Shown here in pieces: positions 50,973-63,368 of a stretch of DNA of 64,000 nucleotides. The stretch comes from Methanobrevibacter sp. GTDB taxonomy: Archaea; Methanobacteriota; Methanobacteria; Methanobacteriales; Methanobacteriaceae. A program made the position numbers and the translations under genes. The stretch spans positions 1-64,000 of the forward strand of contig JAGCBE010000542.1 in NCBI GenBank assembly GCA_017652345.1, read 5' to 3'. Positions within the stretch are counted from its first letter, which is position 1, and every line of letters starts with the position of its first letter. A model generated the notes under the pieces. It had not been told where the DNA came from. It was given only the letters and a program-made list of their open reading frames with translations, and made no database searches.

Positions 50973-51509
50973 TTATATCCAGTTTATTCTGCCGCCATCT
51001 ATTTCTGTTAAACCAATGGCAGACCTATTAAATTTAATTTTACTCTGTTCCGGAATTGTCCAAATATCTCCTTGCTTCTCTAATAATAGTAAAGTTTTAT
51101 AGATATCTGTTGTTGTATCTTCCGGAGTACTACCATCATCAGTAAATGTAATACCATTAAATGTAGGAGAATCTCCTGTTTCGCTTACTACATATAATTC
51201 ATAAAATGCATCATTTGTATGATTTATTCTGATAGTAGCATATAGTTTAGTCGCGCCACTTAACTATTCAATAACACTTAAAATATTTTTAACTTGAAAA
51301 TAATAACCATATATGTTAAATTCAAATAAATCGTCCGCTGTCGTGGGTGCATTATTTGATATAACAAAACCATCAACTTCAACAAGATTATTTATAATTC
51401 TTGAAATTGCCGATTCTGTCATTAATCTTGCTGAAAATTCTTGAGCATACGTCCTCCTTGTTGAAGGGAAAACATTTACATTACTTGAAGCGATGTATGT
51501 TGATGCCAT
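50973..51509 (-). CDS. Structural protein, last gene of tail block
   Basis: 178 residues, one TAG. Begins MASTYIASSNVNVFPSTRR, and contains FNIYGYYFQVK and a beta-rich C-terminus with TFTDDGSTPEDTTTD and IKFNRSAIGLT. Sequence of this kind is found in small tail or fibre-chaperone proteins, but I cannot name it. Followed by the terminator. Confidence 0.55.
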
Positions 51510-51514
51510 CTATA

Positions 51515-52003
51515 TCACTCACTTCCATTCTAGATATATAAACGCCACTCTATAGCAGCAGATGTTCCTTGAGTAATTCTTGATAATGCCATACTAGATA
51601 TGGTTACTGTTGCTAAATCTCTGTATGGACCACTTACTAAATCAGGATCTTTGTCTGCACACAGAACTAATTTATAGTTTACTGATTCATCAGCAACAAT
51701 ACCACTAATTAACGAAGAATATAATATCGAACAATCACACCGAGTATATATATTATTATCTTCCACAATAAGAGATCTACCACTTAAAGGAATTACATTT
51801 ACAAGAACTGATGTATTATCAATACTTCTTATATCAAGATACTGTGGAATATCACAATTACCTCTATACTGGCCTGCAAGAAATCTACATATTGATTCAT
51901 GTAGTGTTGGTGTCCCAGCATTTTTTGCTTTTATTTCAATTGTTTTATTTCCAATGTTAATATATAATTTTATTTTTCCTGAATAATATAATTTTGTATT
52001 CAT
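51515..52003 (-). CDS. Structural protein in tail block
   Basis: 162 residues, one TAG four codons before the TGA stop. Beta-rich (IKLYINIGNKTIEIKAK; VLVNVIPLSGRSLIVED). Placed between tail protein I-like and the last structural gene. Not recognised. Confidence 0.55.
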
Positions 52004-52017
52004 ATATTATTTTCCTC

Positions 52018-52920
52018 TTATACATAATAAATTAATTCTGTCCAATTAGTGTCTCCAGTCCATGAGCCTGCAACATTTACATCAACAATACACTAATAAT
52101 ATGAATTAGAATATTTAACTACATCTCCTACTTTATATGTTGCAGTATCTTCAAATTCTGGAATATACTATTCATCTTCTGAACCTGCTAATTGCATTAT
52201 ACTAACTGCACCATATAGTCTTTCTTTTGCTTCAATGATAATTTCATCATCATCTACTGTAGATGGCTAATGAATATCATATCTCGAATCAACCCAATCT
52301 GTATTATAGTAACTAGGATCTGTATTTGAATAATCACTTCTTAAAACAGATTGTGTAGTTGAAATAATTTTACCTAATAAAATTATTTCATCAGTTTCTT
52401 CAATTGCAGTTAGTGCAGTGTCGAGAGAAACAAAATGATAATAATAAACTACAAAACCAACAGGTAAAATTAAATTCAATAACTATCGTAGCAACGGTAA
52501 ATTTGTAAAAGTCACATCAGAACCTAACTAAATTGAATGGTCTAAAATATTTCCAATAGGATCTTTTGAATAAGAGATTAATACTGAAGCTTTTACATTC
52601 ATGATTTTTAAATAAAGATTTACTACCTGTTTAACTCCATATAAAGAACCTTTATACTTTAGAAAATATGGTAACGCAGATAAAATATATCTTAATGATT
52701 TATCCTCAATATCAATATTTGAAAAGAATCCTAATTTTGTTGCTAACAATGGTAGCATTGTATTTTTAATATGCATAGTATCAGTTAAACTTTGCATACC
52801 ATCAATATCAAATCGTAAACCACCAAAAATTGAATCATATAATCGTAATAACAACTAGAAGTCTCTTGATTCACTAACATAGATATCAGGAACATTATCC
52901 TATAATCTAAACTGACTCAT
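52018..52920 (-). CDS. Tail protein I-like baseplate protein
   Basis: 300 residues with several TAGs. The first part resembles P2 gpI/tail protein I family members: NVPDIYVSESRDFQLLLR, then a FKGSLYGVKQVVNLYLKI-like stretch (KYKGSLYGVKQV). These sit next to gpJ/gp6 in baseplates and help attach fibres. A C-terminal extension carries an extra beta domain (YKVGDVVKYSNSYYQCIVD). ATG overlaps the wedge gene TAA. Confidence 0.65.
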
Positions 52921-55900
52921 TAATAACTCACCTACAATCCTGATAATGAATCTGTATCTAATTGACAAATAGTATACTTATTAAATATATGATTAACATC
53001 CATAAATGAATTAGCGTTCAATGGATCTCTAACTATGCTATTTGAATCTCCAACATATGTATAATCAAAGATATTATCGACATCAAATAATTTAATTAGA
53101 GCAAGTATTTTTGATAATCTTGTAGATGCCTCAAATCTATATGGGTTTTTAAACGTAAGAGAAATATTATTTGCTATTGTGACTGCACTAGAAGATGCAT
53201 CTACTAATTTTACTACAATTGAATAGTTATGACCAGTAGTTGAAACTGAAAAATACATTGGATATAGAGTAGCTTCTGACAATTTGCTTAGTGTAGAATC
53301 ATATATAGGATGTAAAACTGATGTAACACTGGTAGTTAAATCTTTAATTTCAACAGTCATATAAACACCATCAGGTAAATCAGGAGTGACTACAGGAATT
53401 AAATACTAACCTTGAGGTAAAGAAAATACAGGAGGATTTGATTGATTTGAACTTGATGTTCCTGCAAGAATTAACACTGCAGCACTATCCCCAACATATT
53501 TGATAATAGCAGCTCTAGTTATCTGTTTACTATATTTATAGACGTCCATATAAATTGGATTTAATACTGCATCAAATGTAATTGTATTATAAGAGCCCTC
53601 CCCTGAAAAACTTATTGTTTCTGTAGTTTTAAAAACAGTTGGATAATATACTGCTGCAGGAGATATGCCTGTTATATTTGCACCTGTTAAAATTGTTTCA
53701 TTATCAGAAGAGTCAGTCAATGTAACTGATTGTCCGCTTAATAATATTTGTTCTACATTAACTGAAGTATTTATATTTAATAACGATTTAGCATTCCAAG
53801 ATGCGGAACTACTAAAATTAAAATCGGGAATTTTCTATTCTTCCGCTACTGCAGAATTAGATAAATAATATATATCAAAGTCTGCTAAACTAGATGCAGA
53901 TGTAGCAGTTACAGTTGCCCCATCATTTGAAATAACAATCTACCAAGAAGTTTGAGTTTCTTTCGGAACTACTCTTAGAGTATATCCTTCATTTAACTAA
54001 ACAAATTGTTGTTCTTCTACAATAAAAGACGATGTTGGAGAATACCAATATGATTGCAGTGCTGTTATTCCATTCAAAGTAATTGATGCTAAATCAAGAG
54101 CTTGTACACTCCATATATCAGTACTTGTTGTTCTAATAATTTTTGTACCAGTACCCAATGAAACAAATGAATTCATTTCATTATCTGTATAGAAGAAATA
54201 CTCACCTGATTTTAAAATATACTCCGTTTCACCAATATCAAATAACTAATAAGTTTCAATATTATTAGAGATAGTTACATCATTCAATACCCAATAACAA
54301 TACATTGAAGTATTTATTGTTACTTTATTTATAATATAATAAGATATTGCTTTATCCGAAGAAAGAATATTTTCAGTAGCAGTAAGTGCTGCTATTGCTT
54401 GAGATTGATATGGATTTAAAGAAAAATCCTAACTAGTTAGTATTTGAGGAGATGGAAGCTATTGTAATTCTGTAACTAATTCCTACGTAGTTGTCGTTGA
54501 AGACTGTGTACTAGATAAGATAAAAGTTGGCATAATAATACAACCTTCACCGTACGCAGCAAAAGAATAATCCGCTGCAGAAGCACTAGACTTCCAATAA
54601 AAAACCACATATTCTCCAGTTTGTAATTCATAATACTAATTTGCACCAACAGTACCGTTTAAATGAGATTCAAACTTCACATAATTATTATAAATTGCTT
54701 TCTATAAGAGATTAGGTGCAAAAAACTTAATTCCTTCATTACTTCGTAAAACATAACTTCCTGATTGTCCGCTACCGTTACCAACTGTAATATCAACACT
54801 TGAAGAAATTGATTTAATGTTATTATAAATAGTTGAGTCTGACTCATCTAATCTATAATCAAATTCTTCTTCTTGAATAAAAAATGGAGTTACTCCAGCT
54901 AATATTGATTTTGCTAAAATCTCATCTCTAAACTAAGTTTGCTTCGAAATATTAACTATTATCTAATCTCCACTAGTTGGATTGGAACCACTTAACGTTA
55001 TACCATAATCTGATAATGTCACAGAATTACCATTTAATTTCCATCCGCTACTATAAATAAAAGTCCTAGTTGAATAATTATAGACACCATCAGTCACTAA
55101 TTTATTGATATATGTATCAGAGTTAATTGTTATAGTATACGCAGTAATAGGAATATTATTTTCTGTAATTGCTACTACATCGCATGAATCATTGATATTA
55201 CCACTTACTGGTATTTCTTTATATATTCCGTTTTCTAAATAAACAGCATAAGTTGTATACACAGGAGAATCCAACATGATATTTTTTATTCTGGAATCAG
55301 ATTCAGTAATAATCTTATATAAATAATCAGTTGAAATTTTTTCACTGAATTCAATCTCTTGAGAATTTAAATATTTATATAAAGCCTTCTTAACATTTTC
55401 TTTTATTTCATTTTCTTGAGTGTAAGAAACTTTATACTAAGGAATAATTGTACAACTCAGTGGATATTTATTTTTAAATAAACAAAAATGAGATTGAGTA
55501 TCAGAAGTATCTTCAATTGATTCATAATCATGCTACAGAGATTTAACATCTAGTAGATAATCTTCTACATTAGCTAACTAAGAATCCGTCATCATCTAAA
55601 AAGTACCATTGAATATATTTGCAGTAGATACATCGGAAAAATATTTTAATAGATATAACTTTAATGAAAATGCAGTTAAAACTGGTTCATTATCATCAGA
55701 TTCAATTACAGTAGTTATCTAGTCGATACCATTTGAATAACTCATTATATCATATGTAGATTGAATGTCTCCACTTCTATCACAGCAAAAACCGTTGGAA
55801 GCTAAATCATTAGTAACAATATAATTTAAATAATCTCTTAAAGTAATCAGTGTTTTAAAAGTTCCTATTGATCTCTTATAATTTTTATATGCTGAATCTA

Positions 55901-56864
55901 TAGACTCATAATTCTATCCTGCGGTAGATGCAAAATAATTTGTTACCTAAACATTCTATGCATTTAATACCATTGTATCTCCCAAAGAAGAATTTACAGT
56001 TAAATCAGAATAGAAATTAGATAACTATGAAGCAGTTAAATTACCGTTTTCTCCATCAGATCTAATATAGGTAATTTCAATTCCGTCTTTCATTACAACA
56101 TCAGCGTCATCGGGAAATTCAAGATAACACGTCGCTCCATCTGCTGTTACACCAAATTTATAATAAGTGTTTCCATAATCCTCTACTAAAAGATTGTCCT
56201 TACGAATCCATGATTCATAATTTGATGTTCCTGTATTTGTTATGAATATTCCGTTCTCTGCAATATTTGAAACATTAAAATAGATTCTATTATCCTAATC
56301 AAGATGATTTGGAGTTATCACTGTATCGCCGTTTATATCATATCTAACTGCAATGCCTTGTATGGCTTTAGCATTTATTGTTTTACCCGATGCAGGTAAA
56401 ACTAAATTTGCAACCGAAAATTCCTAAGTTGCGATTGTAGGAACATATCCAACTAATGTGTAAACTACAGATTTAGTTTCATCTGTTACCATGGTAAATG
56501 CAGGTATAGTATAACTAACACCATCAATTGTATCACCAATCCATTTTAATGATACGTATGCACTCGCACTTCTATACCATTTCATGTAATAGCCAAGCTA
56601 TTCAAATAACTATCTTGCATTCTTTGTCTGCGTAACAGATAATGGAAAACATTCTAAGACATTTTTATCAATATTATAATTACATTTATCTGCAATTAAA
56701 GCATTTAACTTAATTAGAATTACACCAGGATCAGATTCATTTGAAATGGAAGGATCCCATTTATTCGTTAATTCTTTTACAAGATCTAATAATTCAGGAT
56801 ATATTCTTTGAAAATCTTTATTTGTGTAAGAAGTATTTTGTAATGGGGAAACAATATCTTGCAC
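52920..56864 (-). CDS. Giant gp6/J-like baseplate wedge protein
   Basis: 1314 residues in one frame with about 26 TAGs, starting with GTG (AGAGGTGATAAATAAGTG). The N-terminal half resembles baseplate J/gp6: SYTNKDFQRIYPELLDLVKE, SNESDPGVILIKLNALIADKCNYNID, then a wedge core. The C-terminal ~600 residues are a long string of beta domains rich in Ser/Thr with no match I can name. Standard code shows only scattered pieces. Forms the wedge of a contractile-tail baseplate. Confidence 0.75.
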
Positions 56865-56895
56865 TTATTTATCACCTCTATATATTTATACAGTA

Positions 56896-57261
56896 TTACT
56901 AAAAATTCATTAAAGCTATAGTATAATTATTAACTGTATAATCAATTAAATTTGTGGCCGTTAATTCCACATATATATTATTTTTATCTTTAGTTAAATC
57001 AATATCAGTTCTTCTACAAAGTAATTGAGGTATATATATTCTTATTGTATTATAAATTTTATCAATTATTAGATCTCGTATAATTGGGGTATTCTATTCA
57101 AACAAAAACTTTTTTAATCCGCAGCCATATTCAGGATCTGCAAATAATGATTTCAATTCAGTAGATAAAATCAATTTTAAATTGCTTTTTGTTGCAGTAT
57201 TATCTTCATATAAATTTGTAGTTGTATGATTTAAAATATCAGGAAAAGCAATAGATATCAA
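56896..57261 (-). CDS. gp25-like baseplate wedge protein
   Basis: 121 residues. Start TTG at 57261 with GGAGGA five bases upstream. Core LKLILSTELKSLFADPEYGCGLKKFLFEQNT matches in order the GPW/gp25 family (here shortened by listing the parts: ADPEYGCGLKKFLFE). The frame ends TTT TAG TAA; I read TAG as Gln followed by TAA. It joins gp6-like wedge and hub. Confidence 0.8.
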
Positions 57262-57275
57262 CTAAATCCTCCTCC

Positions 57276-57740
57276 TTACATATTATAATATATAACAGAA
57301 ATATTTCCACTACCATCATCTTGATAATAGTAATCAGACCCACCGCCAGGTGGAGCATTAATAAATCCTTGAACGGTATGTAATAAATCTTGATAATCTA
57401 TATCACCGATTTTTGTATTAGAAGATAAATTAGTTGCTGATGAAACTAATAGATCTCCTAATTGTATATTACTTACAGAATTTATTTGATCCTCTATAAA
57501 ATTTAATTTACCTATTACACAAGGTTTTGATAAATCGTCATCTTCAAAATCTATATAAACTATATCTCCTGGAATGTATTGTGGTTTAATACCAGGAGAT
57601 GATATGATTGTAGCATATGGTAATTCATCATTCGGAACAGATCCTGCAACACCAACTGGTCGATGATATTTTGGAATTCTAATTTTTATTTTATTTGTTT
57701 GTTCATCAATATAAGAAGATATTATTCCTTTAAGTATCAT
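57276..57740 (-). CDS. gp5/VgrG-like OB-fold spike protein
   Basis: 154 residues, no TAG. GIISSYIDEQTNKIKIRIPK, SVPNDELPYATIISSPG and YIPGDIVYIDFEDDDLSKPCVIG are typical of the OB-fold of gp5/gpV-type spikes. The C-terminal part, after a GGG run, is short, so the spike may be completed by another protein. Confidence 0.75.
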   Translation of the reverse strand: MILKGIISSYIDEQTNKIKIRIPKYHRPVGVAGSVPNDELPYATIISSPGIKPQYIPGDIVYIDFEDDDLSKPCVIGKLNFIEDQINSVSNIQLGDLLVSSATNLSSNTKIGDIDYQDLLHTVQGFINAPPGGGSDYYYQDDGSGNISVIYYNM

Positions 57741-57753
57741 AGTAATATCCTCC

Positions 57754-60330
57754 TTAATTTATCTATGGTAAAAATTGACCTGATTTAACTCCGTCAACAT
57801 CATCATATCTATCATATGTGTCAAGATGAAAATATACTTGATTCCCGATTGTAGCTGCAACCCAACGTCCTTGAAAGCCTAAGGCCGGTATCCAATCTGC
57901 CTAGCAAGCTTCCGTGTCTGATGGGAAATAGTATTCACCACCATAATGATCAAAATAAGTTAAATCATACTAATCATCTGTATCAAAATACGTTACTCTT
58001 TGAAGTATGAATTCACGATTGTTAATATTTTCGTCACTGTCATTATAAACAAAAGGCCATTTAGTAGTATCGGTATACATTACTCCATTCTAATCAAAAA
58101 CAACATATACTGCACAACCCTCCGAAATCATCCATCGTTTCGATGTATTGAATTCTATTATTCCAGTATTATATCCTACACCATGTTCTGCTTTGTCCTC
58201 CACTGCTTTAGATACTACCTATTCATCAAATGGAACCACTTTTGTTTCTGATTGTTCTGGTTGTCTATATGTATCATTTCCAGTAAATACTTCTGCTTGT
58301 CTGGTATATTCTTTTCTTTGAATATAATCGTCCGCTCCTGCTATTCTGGTTAATGATAATATGGTTCTGTAACCTTGACTATCAATCTTATCTTCTTGTT
58401 TAGTAATCACATATAATCCACTTGATATATGTTTTTTACCGAAGAAATAAGAATTTACTCTTAGATAAGTCATTAGCATAGCAGATCTAACTAAGCCTTT
58501 AATAACTAAAGTTGCGCTAATTGGAAACTCAGTCATCTTAGTCCACCATGACTTCATGGCTGCTGTAGTTTTACCTTGAATAGCATTCGTAGTAACATTA
58601 GGTGAATAATTCTATACTAACTATCCTCTGTCGTTTATTGTATATGTATAACTCTCTTCTGCTGCTATTGGAGAAGCAACGGAATTATAATAATTATACA
58701 AAAGTGACCAAGAATTATCATCAGTGACCTAAAAATCCATAACTAAATTTTCACCAGGATTATCCCCACCTGGATAACCTACATCAACGGTATATGTATT
58801 AAATGTAGGTACTGTTCTATAATTTGAAGATATTTTAGTTATTTTAAAATAACTACCACCAACATTTGAATAATCTGCATAACTATCATCATGAATTGTA
58901 AGAAAATAAGTAGCACTTCTTTGGGTAGATGCAGGATTATCAGTTTCAGGAATCATATACGTTACTAACCAATTTATGTATGATAGAGGATCCATATATT
59001 CTTTTGCAGGAATATCTACAGCCGCATCATCCATAGCTAAAAATCTACCAAAATTCTAATTTTTCATTCCAGGAAAAATTTCTAATAATCTGTATCTATC
59101 ATTTCTTAACATAGATGTAATAATACTACTTGGTTTTGTTTTGTGGTATGCTTTATACTAATAAGAAGAACCCAATAACTATAATGCAGAACTAGTACAA
59201 AAAATAGTATAATTTATACTAGAAGTATTAAAATTTACTTTTTGCGTAACCTTAGTAATTATTGCTTCTTCCTCTTTATATACAAATGACGGAGAAGCAT
59301 AATCACCATAACTAATTTTTATTTTTCCATAACCAACGGTACTTAATATCTTATCAATAAAATTGGGGTCATCCCCTACCTTAATCTAATATAATAGATT
59401 AATTGTATAAACATTTACCTAACCATTTATTTTTACTACATTTAATGATGTAATAAAATTTGGATATTTTTTAATTATTGAAGAAGTATTATCTGCAATA
59501 TTACCTTTACGTTTTTCTTCATATTTACCGAAAGTATACTGTCCAATAGTAACATTGATGTAAGGTGCTTCGACTAAAGATGGATAACTTAAAAGATTTG
59601 GTCCATAATCAGGTTCATCAATTCTTCGTCCATCGACTGTTTGAATAACATCTCTAGTTTCCTATATATCAACAAGTTCTTTATTCCAAGTGGTATTAGA
59701 AGTATATGTAGAACCAAAATTACCTGAATAATGCGTAAAATTCGAGTCTGATGTAGTTACTTGATTCAAATCTGTTGGTAATAAACTTGTTTTTGACCAA
59801 AAGTCAGAACCCGACTCATTAACGGGACCACCTTCATTAGTTTCATTCGAATAAATAATTCTACAAAAACCAACGATGTTTGCAGTTCCTCTATACTTAT
59901 ATGCAACACATCCACCATTATCTTGAGATCCTTCAATTCCTGGAGAGGTATTACCCTCTATAGTGTACACACCGTTTCCATCAACAGAATAAACTAAACC
60001 ACAATGCTATATTGATTTATTTGACGAAAAGGTCATTATAGCAATATCACCAGGCTTTGGTTGATCTCCGGAAGTAAACCATCTATTTAATCCTGAATAA
60101 TAATTTTTTAATTCAGTACAGCTAGCAGTCTTACCTCCACCATAAAATGCTTGAGATTCTCCTGCCAGTCTAAAAACATCCCAAAGAAAAACTGCGCACC
60201 ACGGATAATCCGGACCAGATACTTCATAACCATAATAATCTGTGTTATAAATAACAGTATTACTATTAGGAGGAGATTCTGTTATTCCAAGCTGAGAATA
60301 AGCAAAATCAAGCACACTCTATAAACTCAT
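57754..60330 (-). CDS. Baseplate hub protein with N-terminal CHAP hydrolase domain
   Basis: 858 residues in one frame with 15 TAGs; start ATG at 60330 after AGGAG. The first ~140 residues are a CHAP amidase/endopeptidase: PWCAVFLWDVFR with the catalytic Cys, then HCGLVYSVDG with the His and IEGNTSPG. The rest is a beta-rich hub/gpD-type domain (SYGDYASPSFVYKEEEAIITKV; HKTKPSSIITSMLR). The CHAP domain should cut the cell wall during tail penetration. Confidence 0.8.
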
Positions 60331-60650
60331 ACAATCTCCTCAAATTCTATATCCGTCATTACTGGAAGTTTTAATTGAGATTTAGGCATTGGCATTGAAA
60401 AAGAATCTTGAATATGATTAAAACTACAAATAATCCAATAGTAAGTAGGATTTCCATAAGCATTTAATGCAATGCTGTCATAAGTATCACCTTGCTTAAC
60501 AGTATATAATTGATAATTAGTAGTATCTTTTAAGTATGAAGTTGTTCCACAAATATATTTATTATCAAGAGTATTATAAAAATATGGGAACTATGAATAT
60601 CTTGATAATTTATCATAATTTAAATATTTTTCATTTTTCAATACATTCAT
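60327..60650 (-). CDS. gp53-like baseplate wedge protein with LysM
   Basis: 107 residues, one TAG. N-terminal part KYLNYDKLSRYS then a LysM-type segment YTVKQGDTYDSIALNAYGNPTYYWII. This layout matches phage baseplate gp53. TGA overlaps the hub ATG. Confidence 0.8.
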
Positions 60651-60651
60651 A

Positions 60652-61596
60652 TTACACTCTCATTCTCCTATCTAATGTAGTATCAATTCCACGATAACTA
60701 CCATATTTAACTGCATCCCAAGCATCATAAGGCTCTACTTCTTCAACTGCAAAATTTAAATTAACTACGGCATATTTACCATTTCTTAATATTGGAAATT
60801 TAAAAGTTTTACCAACCTATCCAGTAATTACTCCTTTTATAAAAATATCGGAACCTAATCTCATCGCTACTATTGGTGGATTTACCATTTTATTTGTTGC
60901 TTGATATACTGGTAATGCTGCTGCTTCTATGTATCTAATCAATATATCTACGTAATCATCGGTTATTCCTGGAGACCCTGTCGGTAAATTTACATTACTT
61001 CTCTAATAATTTAAATCCGTCATTAAATCTCTATGTAAATCAAAACCAACCTAAACTACTCTTGGTCCTGAACTTTTATAAGAAAATATTGGAGCAGATC
61101 TTGATAGGGGAGTGCTCTGTTCAAAAGAAACAGACATTGTATCTGACACAGAATCTGCATATAACGGTAGCATTATAAACTAATCTAAATGATAGAAGTA
61201 AATATAATTATCCGGCATATCAAATTTTGTCAAGTCATCATGACTTGCAGGACTACTTACAATTGCATCTGAACGAATCTGCTATTGCTACGCATTTTCC
61301 TATAACTATTCACTATATTGAGGTGGATTTAAATATGTTCCTTTAAAGTTCCTTGTCGTTAAATTTTTATTATATAATATAACAGTGTAATCACTTCTGG
61401 TTATAGGACTTACTCCGTGCTGAGAATGAGCTTGTGCTTTTTCAGTCTAACTCATTTGTCTTGCTGCTATAATTAGAAATGTACCGCTGCTAGTTACAAT
61501 TAAATCTCCTACACCAAGATTGTCAGGAGCATTACCATTTGGAAGTACTTGATAATAAGACCCATCATTTACTGGATATCCTTTAAATGTTGACAT
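60652..61596 (-). CDS. Baseplate/tail-tube-associated structural protein
   Basis: 314 residues with nine TAGs. Starts MSTFKGYPVNDGSYYQ with a beta-rich region, then an ARQMSQ heptad stretch, a long middle, and a C-terminal domain VGKTFKFPILRNGKYAVVNLNF with EEVEPYDAWD. Its place next to gp53-like and hub genes suggests a tube-baseplate connector; family unknown to me. Confidence 0.6.
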
Positions 61597-61608
61597 TTAT
61601 GTACCTCC

Positions 61609-63354
61609 TTATAAATTATTTATGTACTATTCAGTGTCCTTGTCTACATATCCTGAAATATCTAGATTTATAGATTTACTATTATTCATATACATATCAA
61701 AAATTAAAATTCGTAAATAATCACTCCATGCAACTTCCGTCGGATCATAATATAAGTAATTACTTAATTTCTTCCTAATTCTTGTTATGTCCTCTCCAAT
61801 CGTGTCCATGCCAGTTATAACATTATATAGAAGATATTCAATTAATCTATCTGCAAAAGGATATGTCACTCCATCATTTAACTATAACAAAGATAAATTA
61901 CTTAATAATAATTCGTTTAATTCTTGATTTCCTATTTGCTATAGATTTTCCAAATTAAAAATTTTACTAGTATTAGTATTTAAATAATTACCCTCTAACA
62001 CAACAATGGACGATTGATTATTTTTTGGTAGCTAAATAATCAAGTACAGATCTTTTTCATACCTCTGCAAAAATTCTGCTTTCGATAGTGTTGAACTTCC
62101 AACTGACGGTTCAACTGAACTTAATGGGACATCAGAATTATTGGTTAGTTTAAATATAATTGGTTGATTAAATGACAAGGAACTATAAGATATTATATTA
62201 TTGTCATCTAATAAATTATCTAATTTAATTATGTTTGACTAACCTACTGTTGTAGTTAGAAATTCATTTAATTTCATTATTGTTGGAACTAACTTCACAC
62301 TTGAATCTGATTCAATTGCTATGGTATATTCCTTATTAAATTTAATCGGAACCTTGATTACTTTAAATGATGTTTCTGACATCTTTGTTAAATTGTCGTT
62401 ATATATCTAGTAATTATTTAAGTATTCTCCATCCCAACAATTATAATATGCCATCAAGTCAAGATGATAAATATCTCGATAAAATCTTAATAGCTACCCT
62501 AATCTTCTATGAGTCTAACTATCATAATAATCTGTAGTTGAAATAAATCTATTAGCAAATTTAGTATAATACATCTCAGGAATATAATTAGAATAAGTTA
62601 TCCATTTTGCTGCCTTCTAATTTAACTATTCTAAATTTTCATTATATATTAACTAAAGCATAGTCTAACCATTTACTAATGCTATTCTAATATAATAAGT
62701 ATGTTTATCTAATAACTACCGTGAAGTTTCTAATAAAGTTTCGGGTTCAAATGTTTGTAATACTTTATATGATGCTCCTAATGGAATATCATCAATTTTT
62801 CCATCTTCAGTACATTGAATTAATGTGTATGGTCGTTCATACGCAGTTATAAAGTTCCACTAATCATTATTCCAAGCAGTATTTTCAGGAATATTTATAA
62901 TTGCTTGATATAAGTGATAAACATTATTAATAGAATACTAAACAATATCTCCAGCATTATAACTTTGAGTTGAATCAAATATAGGATAATCCGGATCACT
63001 ATCATTCAGATTATATCGTAAGTTATATGCACCAAGAATATAATGATAACCATTATATATATAACTACCACTGGTTACAATAGGGACTGAGTCTCTTATG
63101 CCTAAAATATCTTTACCTAAAATAAATTCACCTAATACTGTTGCACTAGATCTCCATTGTTCTAATACGGCTATGTCCCTACATAAATATCCTGATTCTA
63201 CACATTTGATAATTGACCTATCATACACGTATGTATGACCTTTTATTATATATTCTCCTACTCGTATTGTACTATAAGTTGGTAAAGGAGTATTATATAA
63301 TAAAGATTTTATAAAATCACTCTATATAGTTTTTGTAAAAAATTTCTGTTTCAT
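61609..63354 (-). CDS. Large baseplate or tail structural protein
   Basis: 581 residues in one frame with more than a dozen TAGs. It contains several WNNDQWN-type carbohydrate-binding-like modules (SYNAGDIVQYSINNVYHLYQAI). The middle is rich in Tyr, and the end is helical (RIRKKLSNYLYYDPTEVAWSDYL). Not named; position in the baseplate cluster and size support a structural role. RBS AGGAGT... before ATG at 63354. Confidence 0.6.
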
Positions 63355-63368
63355 TATAATAATACTCC

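Noticed and set aside
56896..56901. TAG as real stop at the end of the gp25-like gene (TTT TAG TAA)
   Set aside because: Cannot be distinguished from Gln followed by TAA; with TAG sense everywhere else the TAA is taken as the stop.
57233..57261. Possible further promoter at the gp25-like start (TAGTTGATA, then TATTTT after 17 bases)
   Set aside because: The -10 is poor, it lies at the start of coding sequence, and TTG there serves as start codon.
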